From NCBI RefSeq assembly GCF_900111585.1, contig NZ_FOHI01000003.1, forward strand, positions 248,001 to 312,000: a stretch of 64,000 nucleotides of DNA, written 5' to 3'. The notes under the pieces are model-generated. The model was not told where the DNA came from. It saw nothing but the letters and a program-made list of their open reading frames with translations, and ran no database searches. Source of the DNA: Nitrosospira multiformis. Its GTDB lineage: Bacteria; Pseudomonadota; Gammaproteobacteria; Burkholderiales; Nitrosomonadaceae. Made by a program: the position numbers and the translations under genes. The stretch's first letter is position 1; each line of letters opens with the position of its first letter. Below are positions 14,889 through 23,018 of this stretch, piece after piece.

Positions 14889-15094
14889 ATTGCCTTTTGC
14901 CGGCTGTTCCAGACGAGAATGCTCCAGCGGCGAGAACATACTCATATCGCTCGAGTGGGATTAAGGGTTCAGCAAATACAATAACGAGGAGAGGTCAAAA
15001 CGCGGAATGCTCGCGAAGAAGGCCGGCAACTGCCATGATAAGGCTGCGTACAGCAAGAGCCAGCGCGTTGATGGCAGTGCTTTTTACGATGCTT

Positions 15095-17809
15095 TCAGGG
15101 TGTCTTGATACGTATATGCCGCCAGGCCAGGGTACTGCCCGGATACACCTGTATTCCGATGAAACCTGGAGTTCGACCACGCTCTCCATCAGTATTGTCA
15201 AATGAAGTGGTCTGCTGTCGTACGCCGGTCTGGACATTGGTTAGAAAAACCTTGTAGCTATTGCCCTGTACCTCGATTTCGTATTCGAACCAGACACCAG
15301 GAACAAGCGCGGGCCCAGGGGTGTAATTCTGTATGGCAGGCTCGTTGAAGTTCAGGTGCCAGACGTGATCGCCGGCTTGAATCTTGTATATGGCACCCGT
15401 CCGGTTTTTGAACAGGCCATCTGGCTCAGGCCTGATTCCATAGAAATCCTTACCCGAGTCGCCCCGCGCGTTGTCATCGATCTGAACCTCAAAGCCCGCT
15501 ACGACTGGCCTCCATGCCGCGTTGCCTGCATCGAAGAACGGCTCATTCGGGATACGGGTTTTGAGCGCATCTACAAGTTCAAGTGTGGGACGCGGAAAGC
15601 GAACGAAGACGCCGCTGTTATGGTTCGCAGTGTCGAAGATACGGAACTGGAGGCGCAATGTAAAATCGCTAAAGGCTTCCTTGGCGTAATAAAAAAGTCT
15701 CAGTCCGCCATCCCCGTAACTTACCATCTCGCCGTTCAAATGAAGCATGCCTCCGCCCCCCGGGCCGGCAAGGTACCAGTCCTTGAAGGTCTTATCCGTA
15801 CCGTCGAATAATGGGCGAAAACCAGCCTCGGGCTGGGGGCTGATGATCGCCTCCAAGCTGGGCAGCACGCTGCTGTTGAGCAGCTCGGCAGTGCGACGGC
15901 ACAGTGCGACGCCAGTGAGCATCGGGTTTGGGGAGCCCATCGTTGGAAAGAGCGCAGGGCTGGCGATGTAGCAGTTGGTGGTATCGTGGATGCGGCCGAA
16001 GTCATTGGTAACGGAATCGGCGATATCGTCGCCCATGCGCATCGTACCGGTGTCGTGATGCGTCGTGCCCAAATCGTCGCGGCGGTTCCTGAATGCGCCA
16101 AGTAAGGCGAGCCGTTGCGCTCTGCTTCCCGTCGGCACCGGAATGGCGCTCGATTGGGTGGGGAGAATCTCGAATGGCTCATTTCCTGCGAAGATCAGCG
16201 CGATCTTGTCAGACACGGCATCCATTTCATCCCAGGTAGCCCGGTCGATGTTCGTTTCGTTACTGCCTGGAAAGGCTTCCGGTGCTGCTTTTGCATTTCC
16301 AAGATGGACAACCGCCTTTGGGCGCCCGAATTCGGTCTCGAGCGTGGACAGATCCACGAAGCTGTCCGGGTTGCGCGGCTTCATCTCGCCGATGCCGCGA
16401 ATCGTGATCACGACGGTTTTATCGTTGGCGCGAAGCATGCCCTCCAGATGTTCAAGAGTTGGAATTTTCTTGAAGAGCTCTGCCTCGGCGTCGGTACCCA
16501 GTTCGTTTAAGCCTGAAGCCGTGATCTGAAAGTGGAATGTACTTCCGCTGGCTGCCTTGCCTTTCACGAATAGGGCGGAACATTGGAGGCTATTGAACGG
16601 TTCGGGAGGGAGGTTTGCTTCAATTGCCTTCCTTGGCACACGAATGGTCAAGTTCGAGCGCAAATGAGCGATGAGATTTGAGCCCATGCGCTGGGCGGCA
16701 CGGCCTGCGAGTGACTGCTGGAATGTGGTGAGTGCCACACGTGTCGTTTCGACTGTGCCGAGCGCAATGATGGCTGTACTTTGCCGGCCCTCTCGCGGGG
16801 GTGCAAGTGGAATATCCACGGATATCCCGTTTTGCCAGACGCGCACCCCCGTGACACGCACCCAATTGTCCGCCTGGGTCTCAGTGATGAGTTCCTGTAC
16901 ATGGCAGTCCGGAACGATCATGAGCCTCTTGCGCGCGTCCGCTATTGTCCCTGTACCATCAGCCTCGCGGTTTGCGAGCCGCGCGGCGCGAATGAGACCA
17001 GGCACCGCGCTGAATTTGTTCGTTGGAAATAGTCCTGATTCAGTCCTGGATTGGACTGCGAGGGGCGCTTCAAGTTTGAGCAGTTCAAGCAATTCTGCTT
17101 TTGATGTCCTGTTCCCGGCAGGAAGATCCAGCCATTTGCGCAACAGGGCGACGTTGATGGGGCCAAGCGTGGAATCGTGATAACGTACACTGGGGTGATC
17201 AGGCAGATCCGCGAAGGAAAAGCCGGTTTCGTTACCGGGCGTTTTAAGGCCAGCATGAAGTTGCTGGCGTAACGCGGTGTGAAGCGGGCCGAAAATGAAG
17301 TCATTCGTCGCCGTGACCCCGATCTGGTCACTTGACTGCTCGAAATATCGAGTGCGCAGGTCATCGCGTGTGGTTTGGGGCCAGGCGGCCCACTCTAAGT
17401 CGAGCAACTCAGGCGACCAGCCGCCCCAGGTCAGTGAACGCCCTCCAATGGCGAAGATCAGTCCGCTGTAGTTGAGTGCCGGGTGATTTACCCATGGCAC
17501 GCGCAGGTCCGGAGCGCCTCCCATAAACGGCATGTTCTGCATGTGCTCGGGCAGCACGAAAGGTCCAGCCTCCAGCACGAGGATTCGGCGGCTACGTGTG
17601 CCGTCTCCTCCAGCATCGGTTACGAAAAGATGTTCGGCGATAGCAGCGCCGAAGGTTCCCCCACCGACAACGATCATGTCGAACGCGCGTTGTCGGCCAG
17701 CAATGGTTTGTGTAGTGCTATCAAATGCTTCCTGCAAGGTATTGCAGAGGTACCTCCCCATATTGTCCAGGGTGAACGAGGTCGATTCAGAAGTCAGCGG
17801 CTGGGCCAT
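15095..17809 (-). CDS. GMC oxidoreductase fused to a DUF1080 (3-keto-disaccharide hydrolase-type) domain
   Basis: A 904-residue fusion. The N-terminal FAD-binding GMC part (about 40-645) has the dinucleotide motif 'FDMIVVGGGTFGAAIAEHLF', 'GGRSLTWGGWSPEL', and a C-terminal GMC block near 'DDLGTTHHDTGTMRMGD' with 'CYIASPALFPTMGSPNPMLT'. Residues about 665-904 form a DUF1080/PF06439 beta-jelly-roll ('LFDGTDKTFKDWYLAGPGGG', 'FRIFDTANHNSGVFVRFPRP'). GMC enzymes oxidise alcohols or sugars, and DUF1080 proteins act on or bind sugars, so a carbohydrate substrate is likely. AGGAGG lies 7 bases before ATG. No signal peptide is evident. Confidence 0.85.
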   Translation of the reverse strand: MAQPLTSESTSFTLDNMGRYLCNTLQEAFDSTTQTIAGRQRAFDMIVVGGGTFGAAIAEHLFVTDAGGDGTRSRRILVLEAGPFVLPEHMQNMPFMGGAPDLRVPWVNHPALNYSGLIFAIGGRSLTWGGWSPELLDLEWAAWPQTTRDDLRTRYFEQSSDQIGVTATNDFIFGPLHTALRQQLHAGLKTPGNETGFSFADLPDHPSVRYHDSTLGPINVALLRKWLDLPAGNRTSKAELLELLKLEAPLAVQSRTESGLFPTNKFSAVPGLIRAARLANREADGTGTIADARKRLMIVPDCHVQELITETQADNWVRVTGVRVWQNGISVDIPLAPPREGRQSTAIIALGTVETTRVALTTFQQSLAGRAAQRMGSNLIAHLRSNLTIRVPRKAIEANLPPEPFNSLQCSALFVKGKAASGSTFHFQITASGLNELGTDAEAELFKKIPTLEHLEGMLRANDKTVVITIRGIGEMKPRNPDSFVDLSTLETEFGRPKAVVHLGNAKAAPEAFPGSNETNIDRATWDEMDAVSDKIALIFAGNEPFEILPTQSSAIPVPTGSRAQRLALLGAFRNRRDDLGTTHHDTGTMRMGDDIADSVTNDFGRIHDTTNCYIASPALFPTMGSPNPMLTGVALCRRTAELLNSSVLPSLEAIISPQPEAGFRPLFDGTDKTFKDWYLAGPGGGGMLHLNGEMVSYGDGGLRLFYYAKEAFSDFTLRLQFRIFDTANHNSGVFVRFPRPTLELVDALKTRIPNEPFFDAGNAAWRPVVAGFEVQIDDNARGDSGKDFYGIRPEPDGLFKNRTGAIYKIQAGDHVWHLNFNEPAIQNYTPGPALVPGVWFEYEIEVQGNSYKVFLTNVQTGVRQQTTSFDNTDGERGRTPGFIGIQVYPGSTLAWRHIRIKTP

Positions 17810-18195
17810 ATATATCCTCCTGATTCATTTCAATCACTACAGGAAACAGTCAATCCTGCATTAAATAAACGAGCTTGCTTGAGAAGCCGGAACTTCCAAA
17901 CATTATCTGCTTCGGGGGTTACACCAAAGTTAATTTATTCCCGCTACTTGGGGGATTCCTTTTACTTTACGAGACTGAATGGATAACTGCTGACTTTGGA
18001 TTTTGTTTATCCTTTTAACCTTAGTTTATAAGCTGCGCATGTCAAGAAAGGACGTGCCAGACGAGTTGCATGACAAATGGCTGGGAGGGTAACCAGAGAG
18101 GATATCCTGCCTACAGTGCTGATACCGATAGCACTGAGATAAAGGTTCGATGGTTAAAAATGTGTTGCCGAAGGAGGAATAGGAAAGGGATAAGA
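17810..18195. other. Intergenic region upstream of the GMC gene
   Basis: 385 bases between two minus-strand genes. It must hold the promoter of the GMC fusion gene and the end of the zinc operon. No gene, strong hairpin or repeat was recognised. Confidence 0.4.
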
Positions 18196-18894
18196 TTAGC
18201 CGAGGTTGCTACCCCAGACTGCATCCATTACAAGAAGGACACGGGATTGACCTGCGGCGACGGCAGGAGAACGATGGATCGCACCTCCTTGAGAGTTCCC
18301 CTGCCATAGAGACCCCTTGAGGAGGGTAATGTCGAAGGGTGCTGTCGCTTCGACCCTGGTTCTTTCCTCAAGCAGACTGGAAGCGCTGTCAGCAAAACCA
18401 GGGGAGTTCAGCTCAGGTTTATCACGATCAATCCGTTCGTCATTGATCCACTCCGTTCCCTGTCCATGATAGGTGCAAACCAGACGAATACCTGTGCGAT
18501 CGACATGAAAGCGGGGACACATTGCTTTATCAAGCACTTCCAGACGCAGAGCAATTTCATTACATCCCATGAGGTCAGAGTAAAGCTCCGCAATGAAGCG
18601 CACATCCTCAACCATTGCTTCTCGACCGGAAAGCGGAGGCAGAAAATCCGGTGCGAGACCTTCATCAGAACGGATAACCGTTAGAAACCCGTTTCCGAAA
18701 AGGTTATTTTCCAATCCCTGTTGTATGTAGCGATCCACAATGTTGTTGGCATCTCGCTGGCATATCACGATCTGGGTGAAGCGATGGAATATCCGTATCA
18801 ACTCCTCAAGCTCAGAGGTGATATATGCGTACGGTTGGGGTTCCCAATCTTGGGTCAGATTGGGAGAAAGCGCCTTGGTTACTGGGACGGCCAT
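18196..18894 (-). CDS. DUF1826 protein, last gene of the zinc operon
   Basis: A 232-residue protein of the DUF1826 type: the central motif 'CPRFHVDRTGIRLVCTYHGQ' with an H-x-D pair, then 'GTEWI', and 'LLKGSLW' with 'AIHRSPAV' near the end, is the conserved core. The fold is suggestive of a cupin or dioxygenase-like metal site, but its activity is not known. In other proteobacteria the family is often next to COG0523 and DksA2 genes, as here. It starts 10 bases after the dksA-like stop. Probably expressed under zinc limitation. Confidence 0.75.
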   Translation of the reverse strand: MAVPVTKALSPNLTQDWEPQPYAYITSELEELIRIFHRFTQIVICQRDANNIVDRYIQQGLENNLFGNGFLTVIRSDEGLAPDFLPPLSGREAMVEDVRFIAELYSDLMGCNEIALRLEVLDKAMCPRFHVDRTGIRLVCTYHGQGTEWINDERIDRDKPELNSPGFADSASSLLEERTRVEATAPFDITLLKGSLWQGNSQGGAIHRSPAVAAGQSRVLLVMDAVWGSNLG

Positions 18895-18904
18895 ACTATA
18901 TCCC

Positions 18905-19417
18905 TCACGGTTCTTCTAACGCTACGGCACCATGAGTGCGTTCAAGCAACTCGTGGCGTTCCTGGGCTTCGATGCACAGGTTGGCAGTTGGCCTTGCCAG
19001 TAGGCGGGGAATACCGATAGGATCGCCTGTTTCCTGGCACCAGCCATAAGTCCCGTCTTCAATGCGTTGAAGCGCCTGCTCGATCTTTCTCAGCAAGTTG
19101 CGTTCCCGATCCCGTACCCGGAATTCCAGCAGAAATTTTTCCTCCCTGCTGGCGCGGTCATTGAAATCGGGCTCTGTGGCTACCTCCTGCATCTGCTCCA
19201 GCGTACGTCGCGCACACTCCAGCAGTCGCTTCCGCTCATCCTCCAGGCGAGCACGAAAGAATTCCAATTGCTGAAGAGACATGTACTCCTCTGGCGGGGT
19301 GGCCAGAAGTGATTTTTTTAAGGAAGAAAGCTGATCGGTTTTCACGGTTGATTGGCGTGGCTTGTCACTTCTCCGGCTGATGACATACTGGTAAAGATGT
19401 CTGGGGAATGACTGCAC
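18905..19417 (-). CDS. DksA/TraR-family regulator lacking two zinc-finger cysteines
   Basis: A DksA-like RNA-polymerase binding protein. The coiled coil 'FFRARLEDERKRLLECARRT' ends near 'DFNDRASREE', which includes the tip Asp-Ala-like region. In the globular part the zinc finger C-x2-C...C-x2-C is reduced to 'YGWCQETGDPIG' and 'NLCIEAQER' (second and fourth Cys replaced by Thr and Ala). Zinc-independent DksA2 paralogues that replace DksA in zinc starvation have this form. The start is uncertain: GTG 19417 abuts the upstream stop, GTG 19345 is possible, and ATG 19282 has the best Shine-Dalgarno sequence (AGAGGAG). Confidence 0.82.
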   Translation of the reverse strand: MQSFPRHLYQYVISRRSDKPRQSTVKTDQLSSLKKSLLATPPEEYMSLQQLEFFRARLEDERKRLLECARRTLEQMQEVATEPDFNDRASREEKFLLEFRVRDRERNLLRKIEQALQRIEDGTYGWCQETGDPIGIPRLLARPTANLCIEAQERHELLERTHGAVALEEP

Positions 19418-20683
19418 TCATGTGTATTCTGGTTCCCCTTCTGAAGCGAGAGCCAACGGTGTCCATTGGGGAAACTGGTCCGGCATCTTGCGCCAGTAAT
19501 CGATACCCTTGCGAACTTCGGCAGCTTCAAGCTGACATTCCGCAAATGCCTGCTCTATGGCTTTCAGGTCCTGGGCGCGATCCCTAAAACGACCAATGAA
19601 AACCACTTCATTGATCCTGTCCCCATAAGGCATGTGCCAGGATTGCTCTATTGCGTGGCGCTCTTCGCTGCCCTTCGCCGGCCATCGTTCCTCCGGGACA
19701 GCGGCCCACCATCGTCCCACCGGTTCCACAGCAGCAGTATTGCCACAACGCGAATACGAGATTACCCAGTCAGGGCGGCTGGCCAGCCAGACGTAGCCCT
19801 TTGCTCTCAGGATCCCGGGCAAGGGTTTTTCGAGGAAAGCGGCGAAGCGCTGCGGATGCAGCGGTTCAGGCAGGCGTACAATGAAACTGCTGATCCCGAA
19901 TTCTTCCGTTTCCGGAGTATGCTCGCCCGCCAATTCCTTGAACCAGCCCGCCATTCTGCTGGCACGATCAAGGTTAAACCGATTGGTACCGAGCACCTTG
20001 TTCAAGGGGACGTTTCCGCGGTGGGCATGAATGATTTCCGCCGTCGGATTCAATGCCTTGATCACGCCGATCAACTCGTGGAGTTGCGCAGGCGTCACCC
20101 TGTCCACCTTGTTTATGACGATAACGTCCGCAAATTCCATCTGCTCGGTTAGCAGGCCGGCCAGCGAACGGTCGTCCTCTTCGCCCGCCACTTCCCCGCG
20201 CTGGGCGAGCAACTCCTCGCTGGTAAAATCTTTCAGCAGATTTTCCCCATCGACGACCGTTACCATGGTATCGATGCGAGCAATATCATTGAGTGAGTTT
20301 CCATTTTCATCTCGAAAATCAAACGTGGCGGCAACAGGCATGGGTTCCCCGATCCCGGTCGACTCGATCAACAGGTAATCGAAGTGGCGCTCGGCGCAAA
20401 GCTTGCGCACCTCGGTCAGGAGGTCTTCGCGCAAGGTACAGCAGATACAGCCGTTGCTCATCTCCACCATTTTTTCTTCAGTGCGCGATAAAGCGGCACC
20501 CGCATTCTGAGTGCCTATAGCTACAAGTGACGCGTCAATGTTGATTTCGCTCATATCATTCACGATTACTGCCACGCGCAATCCTTCGCGATTGGCCAGA
20601 ATGTGGTTGAGCAAAGTGGTTTTACCTGCTCCGAGAAAACCGGACAGCACGGTGACCGGCAGGCGTTGATCGGTTAGCGTCAT
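19418..20683 (-). CDS. COG0523 (CobW/ZigA-like) GTPase metallochaperone
   Basis: A 421-residue protein from ATG 20683 (AGGATC 5 bases upstream). G1/Walker A is '[17 protein letters not shown]', the metal motif C-x-C-C is in '[13 protein letters not shown]', and the guanine-binding motif is 'VINKVDRV'. The CobW C-terminal domain is at about 260-400 ('[20 protein letters not shown]'). The zinc-specific branch delivers Zn2+ to client enzymes in deficiency. Position in an operon with DksA2-like and DUF1826 genes next to a Fur-family gene supports the zinc branch. Confidence 0.88.
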   Translation of the reverse strand: MTLTDQRLPVTVLSGFLGAGKTTLLNHILANREGLRVAVIVNDMSEINIDASLVAIGTQNAGAALSRTEEKMVEMSNGCICCTLREDLLTEVRKLCAERHFDYLLIESTGIGEPMPVAATFDFRDENGNSLNDIARIDTMVTVVDGENLLKDFTSEELLAQRGEVAGEEDDRSLAGLLTEQMEFADVIVINKVDRVTPAQLHELIGVIKALNPTAEIIHAHRGNVPLNKVLGTNRFNLDRASRMAGWFKELAGEHTPETEEFGISSFIVRLPEPLHPQRFAAFLEKPLPGILRAKGYVWLASRPDWVISYSRCGNTAAVEPVGRWWAAVPEERWPAKGSEERHAIEQSWHMPYGDRINEVVFIGRFRDRAQDLKAIEQAFAECQLEAAEVRKGIDYWRKMPDQFPQWTPLALASEGEPEYT

Positions 20684-20798
20684 GATGATCCTGGTTGATT
20701 TGGCCGAATGGAGTCTCACCCATCGATCCGCTTGTTCTAATTTCGGACGTGCTTCCTCAGAATGAGACTTTTATTTACGGGAAAGAGCAGGGGAAGTA

Positions 20799-21641
20799 TC
20801 AGTAGTGCAGCCAGCGCACCCGCCTTCGCACTATCGATCCCGACAGGAGCAAACCCGCCAGGAGCATTGCGTAAGTGTGCGGCTCGGGTACAGGAGAAAC
20901 AGCGAAATCGAAATGAAAGGTGCCTGAGTCCAGGACGGACGAACCTGTTTCCGTATTCAGCAATTCGAAAGTTGCCGAGTAAATGCCCGCTGGAGCCGCT
21001 GCATCGACCCAATAAACCGGCTTGAACTCGAAATCATTGCCTGCTCCGAGGGTAAATATATTGCCGCCGCCGTAGATGTGCTTCGTCATTTCCGTCCCGA
21101 TATGTAGTCCAGGCGTGCTCTCGACCAGCTTGAGTCCGATTTCCACATCGTTCAATTGACCTGACCAGCGGTTATCACTGCTGTGGAGAAGAACGTCTTC
21201 CATACTGCCTGAGGGGTGGTTGGCAAGTGACTGAATGGAAGCTATGCCGAGATAGCTATATTCCGAACTGCTAACATTTGTTCGCAACGTATCTGCGTAG
21301 ATTCCATTCCCTTGTGCCAGCGGAAGAGGTTCTTCCTTGGAAGAAATCTCAGGAATGCGATTATTCGTGTTGGTTGACAGTATGTCGGGCGAAGCGGCTG
21401 GCCCAGTGTAACTGTATGTCCCGATCCCATGGAAATGGTTGCCGTGATCGAGCAAAAGAGTCAGGCGGTTCGAGTTCGGATTGGATAATCCGGCATACGT
21501 CCCGGAAGCTATCGTTGACAGCCCATCATAGCCAATATAAAACCCGATTCCCTCATCATGCCTCGAAGTTGCCGAAGAGGGGAATGGCGTCAGCGCCAAA
21601 GCGACCAGTCCCAAGATACTGCTTTTCGATGTAAGGCTCAT
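20799..21641 (-). CDS. PEP-CTERM protein, probable Zur-regulated (All3515-like)
   Basis: A 280-residue exported protein: signal peptide about 1-24 ('LALTPFPSSA'), His-rich early part ('DHGNHFHGIGTY'), beta-rich body, and a C-terminal sorting signal 'VPEPHTYAMLLAGLLLSGSI' followed by 'VRRRVR'. This PEP-CTERM tail is cut by exosortase so the protein is anchored or secreted with exopolysaccharide. It resembles the All3515 family described as repressed by Zur. It is the first gene of the operon; the palindrome at 21663-21680 is 22 bases upstream. No exosortase gene is in the window. Confidence 0.75.
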   Translation of the reverse strand: MSLTSKSSILGLVALALTPFPSSATSRHDEGIGFYIGYDGLSTIASGTYAGLSNPNSNRLTLLLDHGNHFHGIGTYSYTGPAASPDILSTNTNNRIPEISSKEEPLPLAQGNGIYADTLRTNVSSSEYSYLGIASIQSLANHPSGSMEDVLLHSSDNRWSGQLNDVEIGLKLVESTPGLHIGTEMTKHIYGGGNIFTLGAGNDFEFKPVYWVDAAAPAGIYSATFELLNTETGSSVLDSGTFHFDFAVSPVPEPHTYAMLLAGLLLSGSIVRRRVRWLHY

Positions 21642-21662
21642 CTATCTCCTCTTTCTTCAGTT

Positions 21663-21680
21663 ATTGTTAATGATAACAAT
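21663..21680. promoter_or_regulatory. Candidate Zur operator
   Basis: ATTGTTA-ATGA-TAACAAT is a 7-4-7 perfect dyad, similar in shape to Fur/Zur-family sites. It lies in the 153-base region between the divergent PEP-CTERM operon and the Fur-family gene, close to the former's start. Binding is inferred. Confidence 0.55.
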
Positions 21681-21794
21681 ATATCAATAGCAATAGTATC
21701 CGGTCAAGGCTGCTGATGACATAATAGGAGTTAAGAGGCTGGCGAATCGGATAATATCTATATAGATATGGGACGATATTGTTGAGGCAAATCC

Positions 21795-22172
21795 ATGGAA
21801 CGTAATACTCGGCAGCGGGATGCAATTCTTGACGTTATTTCAGGGGCAGGAAGGCCGCTTTCGACACAGGAAATACTTGCGGCAGGAAAGGCTGCGGTAC
21901 CCTCTCTGAGTATTGCTACCGTTTACCGGACATTGAGGGATCTCGTGGCAGAAGGACACATACTGCCCGTCAAGCTGCCAGGTGAAGCGGACCGATACGA
22001 AATAGCCAGGCTGGATGACCACTATCACTTCAAGTGCAGTACCTGCAGCAAGGTATTCGACATTCACGACAGCATCAAAAAGAACAATCTTCACGTACCC
22101 CGCAACTTCGTGATCGATAAATATGACCTGATTCTTTATGGGCGGTGTAGCGATTGCGTTCCCAAACATTGA
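21795..22172 (+). CDS. zur: Fur-family regulator, probably Zur
   Basis: A 125-residue Fur-family repressor. The winged helix spans 1-75 ('RQRDAILDVISGAGRPLSTQ', 'PSLSIATVYRTLRDLVAEG'). The metal and dimerisation part has 'DDHYHFKCSTCSKVFDIHD' and a second C-x2-C 'GRCSDC', i.e. a structural zinc site and a His-rich sensing site. Divergent from a zinc-type operon with a shared palindrome, so Zur is the best guess; PerR or Fur cannot be excluded on sequence alone. It is slightly short at the C-terminus. Confidence 0.78.
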   Translation: MERNTRQRDAILDVISGAGRPLSTQEILAAGKAAVPSLSIATVYRTLRDLVAEGHILPVKLPGEADRYEIARLDDHYHFKCSTCSKVFDIHDSIKKNNLHVPRNFVIDKYDLILYGRCSDCVPKH

Positions 22173-22894
22173 AATCTATCAAAGCTACCGCATTCCCAGT
22201 CCTTTCTACCCGGCGAAATGTCCTTCAAGACGATCTATTCTTTTTTCTGCTATTCGATAATCTTTTCGCAATAAGAACTTAAGCCTCTTCAAGGCAGGCT
22301 TGGCAAGTTTGCTGAACAAAGCGCCGGTGAGAAATCCTGCTTGCTCTTTCTATTGCATTCAAGCGCTATAGAGGCACTATCCAGTAAATATTCCCCGTAA
22401 TTACTCCTTATCCTGGTTATTTCCCGGTGATCGAAATTCCTGTATTTCCTAGAGCGGAATGTTAGCCAGTTCGAGTTTCATCGATCACACATCAAGAATT
22501 CCCGAAGACCTCCCCGCGATAAATCACGCTCCCGGCTCGAAAACTGCATTGGCCAGCTTCCGGGTTGATGATGCCCGCAACACGGCTCATAGCTTAATTT
22601 CTGATAATGAAATCAGATTTTATTGTTTTTAATTTATTTTCTACCTGAGTAGTATCTGCATACCCCCAGCATCACTTGTATAGCAGAGAGGCGGAAATCA
22701 TCCATGAATTACCTTTTACTGAGTCGTCACCCGGAAGTTGTCATCCGGATCCGGCTTACCCTGCCATCCTCTGCATCCTCGTAGGGACGCAAATTCGTAG
22801 TACACGAACAGTGCCTCTGAACAGCGCCTTCTGAACAGCTTCAAGGCAACCTGGAGAACCAAGGGATTTTCAAAATTTCCGGCAAAGGATGTTA
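22173..22894. other. Long intergenic region before the flavoprotein operon
   Basis: About 720 bases with no coding frame that I can support. It probably holds the promoter and leader of the operon that begins with the 34-residue ORF. No terminator or riboswitch fold was recognised. Confidence 0.45.
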
Positions 22895-22999
22895 ATGGCT
22901 AAAACCAAGGCTGTGCCTAAAAAAGCGGATGAAATGAAACAAATGGCTGTTCTTGAAAAACATATGACCGCCCTTCGTACGCTGAACCCGGCGTACTGA
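22895..22999 (+). CDS. 34-residue lysine-rich peptide ORF
   Basis: ATG 22895 is preceded by AAGGA with 5-6 bases spacing. The product starts 'MAKTKAVPKKADEMKQMAVL' and ends 'MTALRTLNPAY'. It is basic (7 Lys) with a helical middle and stops 19 bases before the flavoprotein ATG. It may be a leader peptide, a small subunit or a translated upstream ORF. No family is recognised. Confidence 0.5.
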   Translation: MAKTKAVPKKADEMKQMAVLEKHMTALRTLNPAY

Positions 23000-23018
23000 C
23001 CCCTGGCAAGGACTATTC

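Noticed and set aside
14897-15205. Plus-strand frame containing a lipoprotein-like signal ('MAVLFTMLSGC') from ATG 15035
   Set aside because: The part after the Cys is antisense to the well-supported C-terminus of the GMC-DUF1080 gene, and no ribosome-binding site precedes it.
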